From assembly GCF_000621705.1 (NCBI RefSeq), contig NZ_JHXO01000005.1:372001-436000 (forward strand): 64,000 nt of DNA. The letters run 5' to 3'. Source of the DNA: Prolixibacter bellariivorans ATCC BAA-1284 (GTDB lineage: Bacteria > Bacteroidota > Bacteroidia > Bacteroidales > Prolixibacteraceae). The notes under the pieces were generated by a model. That model did not search any database and was not told the origin of the DNA. It worked only from the letters and a program-made list of their open reading frames with translations. Positions 35,888 to 44,510 of this stretch are shown here, one piece after another (positions within the stretch are counted from its first letter, which is position 1; the number at the start of each line of letters is the position of its first letter). Made by a program: the position numbers and the translations under genes.

Positions 35888-37645
35888 ATGTCTACGCAAG
35901 GTAAAGTCAAAGGAATTATTGCCAACCTGGTGACAGTGGAAGCCGACGGTCCGGTAGCGCAGAACGAAATCTGCTACCTTCAGACCCGCGGTACCGACCT
36001 GATGGCAGAGGTGATTAAGGTGAACGGAGCCAACGCCTTTGTACAGGTTTTCGAAAGCACCAGGGGACTGAAAATCGGTGATTCTGTTCGTTTCACCGGA
36101 CATATGCTCGAAGTGACACTCGGGCCAGGCATCCTCTCCAAAAACTACGATGGTCTGCAAAACGACCTCGACAAAATGGATGGCGTCTTCCTGAAAAGGG
36201 GAGATTATACCAATCCGTTGGATGATGATACACTCTGGGACTTCAAACCGCTGGCCAAATCGGGCGACGAAGTGGAAGCTGCCGACTGGCTGGGTGAGGT
36301 AAACGAAAACGGTAAACCTCACCGCATCATGGTGCCATTTGTGTTTGAAGGTAAATACACCGTTAAATCGGTCGTCGAAGCAGGCGAATATAAAATAAAC
36401 GACATCATTGCTGTGTTGGTCGATGCCAACGGCAAGGAGCATAATGTGACGATGGTTCAGAAATGGCCGGTGAAAAAAGCCATCACGGCCTACCGGGAAA
36501 AACCCCGTCCGTTTAAATTGCTCGAAACCGGTGTTCGTACCATTGATACCATTAACCCGATTGTAGAAGGTGGAACCGGATTTATTCCCGGACCTTTCGG
36601 AACGGGTAAAACGGTATTGCAGCATGCCATCTCGAAACAGGCCGAGGCCGACATCGTAGTGATTGCTGCCTGTGGTGAGCGTGCCAACGAGGTGGTGGAA
36701 ATCTTTACCGAATTCCCCGAACTGGATGACCCGCATACAGGTCGTAAATTGATGGAGCGTACCATCATTGTGGCGAATACTTCGAACATGCCGGTTGCCG
36801 CTCGTGAAGCTTCGGTTTACACCGCGATGACCCTTTCGGAATATTACCGCTCCATGGGACTGAAGGTTTTGATGATGGCCGACTCTACTTCCCGTTGGGC
36901 TCAGGCCTTGCGTGAGATGTCGAACCGTTTGGAAGAGCTGCCCGGACAGGACGCTTTCCCGATGGACCTTTCGGCTGTTATTGCCAACTTCTACGCCCGT
37001 GCCGGTTTCGTTTACCTGAACAATGGAGAATCAGGTTCAGTAACCTTTATCGGTACCGTATCACCTGCCGGTGGTAACCTGAAAGAGCCGGTAACCGAGT
37101 CGACCAAAAAAGTGGCCCGTTGTTTCTACGCACTGCAGCAGAGCCGCGCCGACGGAAAACGTTACCCGGCCATCAACCCAATTGAATCGTACTCCAAATA
37201 CCTGGAATATCCCGAGTTCGAAGAATATATTGCCAAACGTATTGGCGACAAGTGGATTGCTTCCATTAATGAGCTGAAAACGATTCTGCTTCGTGGCCAG
37301 GAAGTTAGTGAGCAGATCAACATCCTTGGTGATGATGGTGTACCGGTTGAATATCACATCCGTTTCTGGAAGTCGGAAGTTATCGACTTTGTGATTCTTC
37401 AGCAGGATGCATTCGATAAGGTCGATATGAATACTCCGCTCGAACGGCAGGAATATATGTTGAATAAGGTAATGGGCATCTGTCATACCGATTTTCAGTT
37501 TGAATCATTCAACGAAGTGGGTAGCTACTTCAAACGTGTGATCAACAACCTGCGCCAAATGAACTACTCGGAGTTTGAAACTGACGAGTTTAAGAAGTTT
37601 GAAGAAGAATTGAATCAGATCATTAACGAAAGAAAAGTAGCATAA
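35888..37645 (+). CDS. atpA: V-type ATPase catalytic subunit A
   Basis: 585 residues with the P-loop GPFGTGKT (about residue 238), the V-type non-homologous insertion before it (about 110-190), CGERANEV, and DSTSRWAQALREMSNRLEE. It hydrolyses or makes ATP in the soluble head. The stop and the start of subunit B share one base (TAATG). Length and motifs are standard. Confidence 0.97.
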   Translation: MSTQGKVKGIIANLVTVEADGPVAQNEICYLQTRGTDLMAEVIKVNGANAFVQVFESTRGLKIGDSVRFTGHMLEVTLGPGILSKNYDGLQNDLDKMDGVFLKRGDYTNPLDDDTLWDFKPLAKSGDEVEAADWLGEVNENGKPHRIMVPFVFEGKYTVKSVVEAGEYKINDIIAVLVDANGKEHNVTMVQKWPVKKAITAYREKPRPFKLLETGVRTIDTINPIVEGGTGFIPGPFGTGKTVLQHAISKQAEADIVVIAACGERANEVVEIFTEFPELDDPHTGRKLMERTIIVANTSNMPVAAREASVYTAMTLSEYYRSMGLKVLMMADSTSRWAQALREMSNRLEELPGQDAFPMDLSAVIANFYARAGFVYLNNGESGSVTFIGTVSPAGGNLKEPVTESTKKVARCFYALQQSRADGKRYPAINPIESYSKYLEYPEFEEYIAKRIGDKWIASINELKTILLRGQEVSEQINILGDDGVPVEYHIRFWKSEVIDFVILQQDAFDKVDMNTPLERQEYMLNKVMGICHTDFQFESFNEVGSYFKRVINNLRQMNYSEFETDEFKKFEEELNQIINERKVA

Positions 37646-38970
37646 TGGCAACGAAAGCTTTTCAGAAAATATATACCAAAGTCACACAGATTACGAAAGC
37701 AACCTGTACCCTGAAAGCCGAAGGGATTGGCTACGATGAGCTGGCCGAAATTAACGGCCGGCTGGCACAGGTGGTGAAAATCATTGGTGACGATGTGACC
37801 CTGCAGGTGTTTGGTGGTACCGAAGGTATCCCGACCAATGCAGAGGTAACTTTCCTGGGGAAATCGCCTTCGCTGAAAGTAAGTGACCAGCTTGCCGGAC
37901 GCTTTTTCAACGCTTTTGGCGACCCAATCGATGGCGGACCTGCTATTGAAGGGCAGGAAGTCGCAATTGGCGGACCGTCAGTAAACCCCGTACGTCGTAA
38001 GCAACCGTCCGAATTGATTGCTACCGGTATTGCTGGTATCGACCTGAACAACACGCTGGTATCGGGACAGAAGATTCCGTTCTTCGCCGACCCGGATCAG
38101 CCGTTCAACCAGGTAATGGCGATGGTAGCGCTTCGTGCGAAAGCCGATAAAATTATCCTTGGCGGGATGGGACTGACGAACGACGACTACCTCTTTTTCC
38201 GTAACGTCTTCGATAATGCCGGTGCACTCGACCGTATCGTATCGTTTGTGAATACGACGGAGAATCCTCCGGTAGAACGTCTGCTGGTTCCTGATATGGC
38301 GCTGACAGCTGCCGAATATTTCGCGGTAGAGAAAAATGAGAGTGTGCTGGTACTGTTGACCGACATGACGCTGTACGCGGATGCGCTTTCGATTGTATCG
38401 AACCGTATGGACCAGATTCCGTCGAAAGACTCAATGCCGGGTTCGCTCTATTCCGACCTCGCGAAGATTTACGAGAAAGCGGTGCAGTTCCCGAGTGGTG
38501 GTTCGATTACCATTATTGCGGTAACTACGCTGTCTGGCGGCGATATTACCCACGCGATTCCGGATAATACTGGTTACATTACGGAAGGACAGTTGTTCCT
38601 GCGCCGTGACTCGGATGTAGGTAAAGTAATTGTTGACCCGTTCCGTTCGCTGTCGCGACTGAAGCAGTTGGTTATCGGCGATAAAACCCGAGAGGATCAC
38701 CCGCAGGTAATGAACGCAGCCATCCGGCTTTACGCCGATGCAGCCAGCGCCAAAACGAAACTGGAGAACGGTTTCGACCTGACGGAATATGACCAGCGTA
38801 CGCTTGATTTTGCTAAAGAGTACTCCAACGATTTGCTGGCGATTGACGTGAACATTGGTACAACCGAAATGTTGGATACCGGCTGGAAACTTCTTGGCAG
38901 ACACTTCAAGCCTGAAGAGGTTGGTATCAAGCAGGAGCTGATGAACAAGTACTGGCCGAAAGAGGCGTAG
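37645..38970 (+). CDS. atpB: V-type ATPase subunit B
   Basis: 441 residues, non-catalytic head subunit: no P-loop, but the conserved KIPFFADPDQPFNQVMAMVALRA, LTDMTLYADALSIVSNRMDQIPSKDSMPGSLYSDLA and SGGDITHAIPDNTGYITEGQ are present. It alternates with A in the hexamer. The following gene (four-helix bundle) is foreign to the operon. Confidence 0.97.
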   Translation: MATKAFQKIYTKVTQITKATCTLKAEGIGYDELAEINGRLAQVVKIIGDDVTLQVFGGTEGIPTNAEVTFLGKSPSLKVSDQLAGRFFNAFGDPIDGGPAIEGQEVAIGGPSVNPVRRKQPSELIATGIAGIDLNNTLVSGQKIPFFADPDQPFNQVMAMVALRAKADKIILGGMGLTNDDYLFFRNVFDNAGALDRIVSFVNTTENPPVERLLVPDMALTAAEYFAVEKNESVLVLLTDMTLYADALSIVSNRMDQIPSKDSMPGSLYSDLAKIYEKAVQFPSGGSITIIAVTTLSGGDITHAIPDNTGYITEGQLFLRRDSDVGKVIVDPFRSLSRLKQLVIGDKTREDHPQVMNAAIRLYADAASAKTKLENGFDLTEYDQRTLDFAKEYSNDLLAIDVNIGTTEMLDTGWKLLGRHFKPEEVGIKQELMNKYWPKEA

Positions 38971-39002
38971 AAATTTTGAATTCTGAATTATAAATGTTGA
39001 AT
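38971..39002 (+). repeat. Left terminal inverted repeat of the four-helix-bundle cassette
   Basis: This AT-rich 32-bp segment starts right after the subunit B stop and is matched at 27 of 32 positions by the reverse complement of 39377-39408. The start codon of the small gene (38994) lies inside it. Confidence 0.75.
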
Positions 39003-39377
39003 GAAGCTTTGAAGACAACGAATCTCATACAGCAACGGTCTTTCGATTTTGCGAAGCAGATCATTGATTTGTATTCGAAGCTTCAGCATGAGAATGAATT
39101 TGTTCTTTCGCGGCAACTTCTAAAGAGTGGTACCTCTGTGGGAGCAAATGTGGAAGAGGCTATTGCCGGTCAGTCCCGAAAGGATTTTGCGGCGAAAATG
39201 GCCATCGCTTCCAAAGAAGCCCGAGAGACAAGGTATTGGTTACGATTATTAAAGGAAACTGATTTGTCAAATATCGATGTGACGGATTATATAACTGAGA
39301 TAGAGGCTATCATTAATATTCTGACCAAAATCGTCAAGACAACTCAATCTCATATTCAGAACCCGGTTCAGGATTAA
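38994..39377 (+). CDS. Four-helix-bundle protein (23S rRNA intervening-sequence type)
   Basis: 127 residues of all-helical sequence with the family blocks FDFAKQIIDLYSKL, SRQLLKSGTSVGANVEEA and SKDFAAKMAIASKEARETRYWLRLL-like. Such proteins were first seen in insertions within 23S rRNA genes and occur widely as solitary genes; the role is unknown. It is inserted between subunits B and D of the V-ATPase operon. Its start and stop lie at the inner ends of a 32-bp imperfect inverted repeat, so the whole unit 38971-39408 looks like a small inserted element that leaves the operon readable. Whether it moves actively is unknown. Confidence 0.88.
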   Translation: MLNEALKTTNLIQQRSFDFAKQIIDLYSKLQHENEFVLSRQLLKSGTSVGANVEEAIAGQSRKDFAAKMAIASKEARETRYWLRLLKETDLSNIDVTDYITEIEAIINILTKIVKTTQSHIQNPVQD

Positions 39378-39408
39378 TTCAAAATGTAGCATTCAAAATT
39401 CAAAATTT
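39377..39408 (-). repeat. Right terminal inverted repeat of the four-helix-bundle cassette
   Basis: Reverse complement of the left repeat at 27 of 32 positions; it begins at the last base of the gene's stop codon and ends 7 bp before the GTG start of subunit D. Confidence 0.75.
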
Positions 39409-39415
39409 TGAAACA

Positions 39416-40018
39416 GTGGCAATAAATTTTCAATACAATAAAACCGCTTTACAGGGACTCGAGAAGCAACTCAAGGTTCGGGTGAAGGCATTGCCTACCA
39501 TCAAGAACAAGGAGTCGGCGCTGCGGGTCGAAGTAAAGAGGGCAAAAGATGAGGTGAAAAGGCTGAACAAACTCCTCGAAGAAACCATCGAAGAATACGA
39601 TTCGATGATGGCACTTTGGGGCGAGTTCGATGTTTCACTCGTCAGGGTAAAGGATGTGAAGATGTCGGTGAAAAAGATTGCCGGTGTACAGACACCTATC
39701 CTTGACGGTGTGGAGTTCGATATTGCGCCGTTCAGCGTTTTCAGCAAGCCTAAATGGTTCCTCGATGGCATCAAAGTGGTGAAAGAACTGGCCGAAATTG
39801 GGATCGAACAGGAGTTTTTCAATCAGAAAATGGTTCTGTTGGATCATGCCCGTAAGAAGACCACCCAAAAGGTGAACCTCTTCGAAAAGGTACAGATTCC
39901 CGGCTACGAAGATGCCATTCGAAAAATCAAACGATTCCTGGAAGACAAGGAAAACCTTTCCAAGTCGGCCCAGAAGATTGTGAAATCTCGTCAGGAAGCA
40001 AGGGAGGTGGAATCATGA
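39416..40018 (+). CDS. atpD: V-type ATPase subunit D
   Basis: 200 residues, two long antiparallel helices (about 5-75 and 120-195) with a short middle part: the central rotor axle. I use the GTG at 39416 because the sequence after it (AINFQYNKTALQGLEKQL) matches family N-termini and no ATG is near. The insertion of the four-helix-bundle cassette directly upstream may have replaced the original start region or ribosome site. Its stop overlaps subunit I by 4 bp. Confidence 0.9.
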   Translation: MAINFQYNKTALQGLEKQLKVRVKALPTIKNKESALRVEVKRAKDEVKRLNKLLEETIEEYDSMMALWGEFDVSLVRVKDVKMSVKKIAGVQTPILDGVEFDIAPFSVFSKPKWFLDGIKVVKELAEIGIEQEFFNQKMVLLDHARKKTTQKVNLFEKVQIPGYEDAIRKIKRFLEDKENLSKSAQKIVKSRQEAREVES

Positions 40019-41841
40019 TTATACGGATGAAAAAATACACTTTTCTCGTCTATCACAGGGAGTATGAAACGTTTCTGGATGCTGTCCGGGAACGCGGATT
40101 ATTGCATGTGAAAGAGCGGAAAGGTGGAGGAATGGATGATGCTGCACTGCGCGAAAAAATGCAGTTGCTGAAGCGCGTTTCAGATGCGATGCGATTTTTG
40201 CACACACGCGAAGCTCAACCGTTAGAAAATGCCGGAACTGACATCGACAGCCTGAAGGTCCTTCACGATTTCGAAGCCATGCGGCGCGAACGGGAAGTGG
40301 CAGAGCAGGAAGTGCAGTCGCTGCAGAAGGATATCCATCAATTGGAGCCCTGGGGCGACTTTTCCTGGGAGTCTGTCGATCGCTTAGCGGAAGATGGTTG
40401 GGAGATTAATTTCTTCTCCACATCATCACGTCGCTGGGAGAAAGACTGGCCCGAGAAATACAATGCCTTTATCATTTCAGAGTTGGGTACTACCACCTAT
40501 TTTGTGACGGTAACTCATAAGGGTGAAAAGGTCGAAGTTGATGCCGATCCGGTTCGCTTGCCCGAGCATTCCATTAGCTACGTTCGCAGTGAACTGAAAA
40601 AGATGGAAGATAAGATGGCTGAAATTGATGCCTCTTATGACCAATATGCTGCGTCCTATATGCCGGCATTGGAGCAATTGCATCTTAAGGTTCAGCAGGA
40701 ATTCGACTTTGATAAAGTGGTGCTTAGTTCACCGCGTTCTGCAGAAGATAAGGTGGTGATTCTGGAGGGATTTATTCCGGAAAATGCATCGGAAGAATTC
40801 GATCAATTCCTGGAATCACAGGGCGTTTACTACGAATCGGTTTATCCCGACTTGAAAGAAAAGGTACCGGTATTGCTGAAAAACAACTGGTTTACCCGGA
40901 TGTTCGAAACGATTGGCGATTTGTATGCCTTGCCCAATTACAAGGAATTGGATTTGACACCATACTACGCACCATTTTATTGGGTCTTTTTCGGATTCTG
41001 TCTTGGTGACGCAGGGTACGGTTTGGTACTGACGTTGATTGGATTCCTCATGGTCGGTCGTGTAAAGCCTTCGATGAAAGGGCCGATGAAGCTTCTTGGC
41101 TCACTGGGATTGGCGACCATTATTTTTGGTCTCATCAGTGGTACCGTTTTCGGGATGAGTCTGTACGAAATGCATTTCTCCTTTTACGGCACACTAGCTG
41201 ATCGTATGGCTGCGCAGGGAAAAACCATCAACGATCAACTTTTCACACTGGCGCTGTTGCTGGGAGCCATTCAGATCATCTTCGGGATGTTCATAAAAGT
41301 GGCGAACGAAAAGCATCAGTTTGGGTGGAAATATGCTTTTGGAACGGCTGGGTGGCTGGTCCTGATAGTTGGTGGATTGCTTGTATACCTAATGAAATAT
41401 TTGGGTGTCAATCCGCTGGTGACGAACATTGTGATGTACGTAGTGCTGGGAGTCGGTTTTGCCGGTGCTTTCCTGTTCAATAACCCGGAGCGAAATGTAT
41501 TTGCTAATTTCGGTGTTGGTCTGTGGGATGCATACAATATGGTAACCGGTGTGATGGGCGACTTATTGTCATACATTCGTCTGTTTGCGCTGGGTGTTTC
41601 CAGTGCAATTCTCGGGTATGTATTCAATAGTTTGGCCATGCAGTTGTCACCCGATATTCCGGTACTGAAAATTGTGGTAATGATTATTATTTTACTCATT
41701 GGCCACGGTATCACGATATTCATGTCAACATTGGGAGCCTTTGTACACCCCATGCGTTTAACATTTGTAGAGTTTTACAAGAATTCCGGTTTTGCTGGCG
41801 GTGGTTTACGCTACACGCCTTTCAAAAAGAAAATATCATAA
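40015..41841 (+). CDS. atpI: V-type ATPase subunit I (a-type)
   Basis: 608 residues: a soluble helical N-terminal half (to about 305) that links to the peripheral stalks and a C-terminal half with about seven membrane segments (from PYYAPFYWVFFGFCLGDAGYGL). The essential half-channel region with the Arg in LLSYIRLFALGVSSAILG is present. It guides ions to and from the K ring. The start could also be the second ATG at 40027 (MKKYTFLVYH). Confidence 0.95.
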   Translation: MIIRMKKYTFLVYHREYETFLDAVRERGLLHVKERKGGGMDDAALREKMQLLKRVSDAMRFLHTREAQPLENAGTDIDSLKVLHDFEAMRREREVAEQEVQSLQKDIHQLEPWGDFSWESVDRLAEDGWEINFFSTSSRRWEKDWPEKYNAFIISELGTTTYFVTVTHKGEKVEVDADPVRLPEHSISYVRSELKKMEDKMAEIDASYDQYAASYMPALEQLHLKVQQEFDFDKVVLSSPRSAEDKVVILEGFIPENASEEFDQFLESQGVYYESVYPDLKEKVPVLLKNNWFTRMFETIGDLYALPNYKELDLTPYYAPFYWVFFGFCLGDAGYGLVLTLIGFLMVGRVKPSMKGPMKLLGSLGLATIIFGLISGTVFGMSLYEMHFSFYGTLADRMAAQGKTINDQLFTLALLLGAIQIIFGMFIKVANEKHQFGWKYAFGTAGWLVLIVGGLLVYLMKYLGVNPLVTNIVMYVVLGVGFAGAFLFNNPERNVFANFGVGLWDAYNMVTGVMGDLLSYIRLFALGVSSAILGYVFNSLAMQLSPDIPVLKIVVMIIILLIGHGITIFMSTLGAFVHPMRLTFVEFYKNSGFAGGGLRYTPFKKKIS

Positions 41842-41853
41842 GTAAGTAAATAA

Positions 41854-42345
<492 letters not shown>

Positions 42346-42368
42346 GTAAAATATTTGTTGATACATGG

Positions 42369-42397
42369 AGCCCGGGCCATTGGTCCGGGCTTTTTTG
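42369..42397 (+). terminator. Terminator of the V-ATPase operon
   Basis: Stem AGCCCGG / CCGGGCT followed by T's, 24 bp after the subunit K stop. The next 285 bp to the sigma gene show only short AT-rich palindromes (AACAAATTTGTT at 42607). Confidence 0.85.
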
Positions 42398-42682
42398 TGC
42401 TCTATTATTTCTATGATTTTGACGAAGAAGGGAAGGAAAATGAAAGAATAATGAACTAAAGCGTCATTTGTCATGATGGACACGAGACACTGAACAGAGT
42501 TGATGTTCTTGAACATCTGATTAAAACAAAATTTGTTTCGTTGTTGTTACAAATTGAAATATAAATAGTTACATTTAAGCGGGGAACATTCTGTTAATAC
42601 TGGCTTAACAAATTTGTTTAAAAAATCGTTGAGGTCTGTTTAAATAATTACTTATTTAGTCCAAATATAAGCCTGACTTAAA

Positions 42683-43231
42683 ATGAAACAACAGACTAGT
42701 CCGGATGGCGTATTATGGAACCAGATTATCCGGGATGATAAAAAAGCGTTGGAGTCGTTGTTTGCAAAGTATTTTGCTCCTTTATGCCGTTTTGCTGATT
42801 CTTTTGTAGAGAATCAGATGACGGCCGAAGAGTTGGTGGCTGATATTTTTTTCAGCATGTGGACCAAACGGAAGGAGCTTATTATTCACACATCAGTGCG
42901 GGCCTATCTTTTTGCTGCTGCCCGCAATACTGCTCTGAACCATCTTCGTGGTAATACAAAAGGAAAAATCGTCTATTTGCATGAACAAGCTGTTGAACCG
43001 GGATTTGTAGAGGGTGTTGATGCCGGCCTTGAATATTACGAATTGCTGGAACAAGTGGAAGGCATTATCGATAAGATGCCGAAAAAACGACAGGAAATCT
43101 TTCGGTTAAATAAACTGGAAGGTTTGAAATACCATGAGATTGCCGATCGACTTTCCATTTCTGTTCATACCGTACAGAATCAGATGCTCGAAGCAAAAAG
43201 ATTTATGTCACGTTTCAATGTATTCCTTTGA
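42683..43231 (+). CDS. ECF sigma factor (FecI-like, SusCD-linked)
   Basis: 182 residues with region 2 (LFAKYFAPLCRFADSFV, AEELVADIFFSMWTKR) and region 4 (IIDKMPKKRQEIFRLNKLEGLKYHEIADRLSISVHTVQNQM). It is the first gene of the classical Bacteroidota order sigma, FecR, SusC, SusD. The anti-sigma gene begins 106 bp downstream. It is expected to turn on the SusC/SusD pair when the ligand is transported. No signal peptide, cytoplasmic. Confidence 0.93.
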   Translation: MKQQTSPDGVLWNQIIRDDKKALESLFAKYFAPLCRFADSFVENQMTAEELVADIFFSMWTKRKELIIHTSVRAYLFAAARNTALNHLRGNTKGKIVYLHEQAVEPGFVEGVDAGLEYYELLEQVEGIIDKMPKKRQEIFRLNKLEGLKYHEIADRLSISVHTVQNQMLEAKRFMSRFNVFL

Positions 43232-43337
43232 TAATCTGATGAATTAAGTTTAATTCCGTCGCTTAACAATTAATTAACATTCGAAAGTAGTAGGTTGATT
43301 TACTCATTTGTGTCTCACTTATGAGAAACACAACCTA

Positions 43338-44366
43338 ATGAGTACGACGGAATTTTATGAGCTTGCTATCCGGTGCCTAACAGAAGAAGGCACGGACGAA
43401 GACTGGAAAGAACTTGAAGTGTTCCTCCAGAAAAAGGAATACCGTCAACTCTACGGGAAACTAGCTACCTCATTTTCATCCGACGAAAAATCCTCCCAAC
43501 AATACAATCTTGAAAGAGGTCTGAATCTTCTCCGCCAGCGTATGTCTTTTCTTGACAAGAATAAAAGAAGAGGTAGGTCAACGTTGTTTAAACGAAGTCT
43601 TGTTGCTGCATCCGTTGCAGCGGTAATTGCGGTGGTTATGGTGCTAAAGTTCCATTCAGGTAAAGAAGATGCTCAGCCCAAAATTGAGCAGGTTGCCTGG
43701 CTCGAGAAATCAGCGCCTGCCGGACAGCAAATTAGTGTTGTGCTCTCCGATGGAACCCGTATTGTATTAAACGGTAATAGTAAACTTCGTTACGCTGCTG
43801 ATTATTCTTCTCAATCCGTCCGAAAAGTATATTTGAGTGGCGAGGCATTCTTCAGTGTAAAGCATAATGATCAACAGGAATTTGAAGTAGTCACCGGTCA
43901 TGTTGTTACCCGCGATTTGGGTACACGTTTTAATATCGAAGCGTATGCGAAAGATTCGGTTATTACTGTGGCATTGGTCGATGGCGCTATCGAAGTGAAT
44001 TCACCGGTAACCAGGCACCTGCAACTGAAGCCTCTTCAGAAGCTTACTTACCATATGGATGAAAATCGTCAGGAAGTGAATTCCTTCAATGTGGCCGAAT
44101 TGACCGGCTGGAAAGATCAGCTTCTGATGTTTCATAATAAACCCCTTCCGGTTGTGCTGGAAAAAATTTCCCGGTATTACGGAAAGCCAATTGTTTTCAG
44201 TGACAGTTCATTAAATAGTATCGTTCTAACTACGCAGTTTAAGCAAAAATCATTGAATCAGGTGCTTGAGGTGTTATCGTATGCAGTGGGGGTCAGATTT
44301 ATCGATAAAGGGGACAGCATATTGGCTGTTAAAGATAATAGCATGAAAAAGAGAAATCAATACTAA
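43338..44366 (+). CDS. FecR-family anti-sigma factor
   Basis: Started at the ATG at 43338 (MSTTEFYELAIRC); an upstream GTG would add ten unlikely residues. 342 residues: a cytoplasmic sigma-binding part, one membrane helix (LVAASVAAVIAVVMVLKF, near residue 90), the periplasmic FecR domain (LSDGTRIVLNGNSKLRY, VYLSGEAFFSVKHN) and a C-terminal STN-interacting domain (VLEKISRYYGKPIVF). It relays the occupied state of the neighbouring TonB-dependent receptor to the sigma factor. Confidence 0.92.
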   Translation: MSTTEFYELAIRCLTEEGTDEDWKELEVFLQKKEYRQLYGKLATSFSSDEKSSQQYNLERGLNLLRQRMSFLDKNKRRGRSTLFKRSLVAASVAAVIAVVMVLKFHSGKEDAQPKIEQVAWLEKSAPAGQQISVVLSDGTRIVLNGNSKLRYAADYSSQSVRKVYLSGEAFFSVKHNDQQEFEVVTGHVVTRDLGTRFNIEAYAKDSVITVALVDGAIEVNSPVTRHLQLKPLQKLTYHMDENRQEVNSFNVAELTGWKDQLLMFHNKPLPVVLEKISRYYGKPIVFSDSSLNSIVLTTQFKQKSLNQVLEVLSYAVGVRFIDKGDSILAVKDNSMKKRNQY

Positions 44367-44432
44367 ATGGAATATATGGTTTAACTAATGGGTCCGGATT
44401 CTTTCAGGGCTTAAAAAAATGAGCACAAAAAA

Positions 44433-44471
44433 AGAGTAAAAATGAAGTTTGGCGACCGTCACTTTTACTCT
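44433..44471 (+). promoter_or_regulatory. Leader hairpin before the SusC gene
   Basis: AGAGTAAAAATGA (44433-44445) pairs with TCACTTTTACTCT (44459-44471) at 12 of 13 positions, 40 bp before the SusC start. There is no T tract. It may control mRNA processing or translation between fecR and susC (inference). Confidence 0.5.
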
Positions 44472-44510
44472 GGAGAGAATTAGTAATTAATTCAAAACTG
44501 TTACAAAATT

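Noticed and set aside
44367-44510. Terminator between FecR and SusC
   Set aside because: The hairpin at 44433-44471 lacks a T tract and the genes form a classical operon, so I call it a leader structure.
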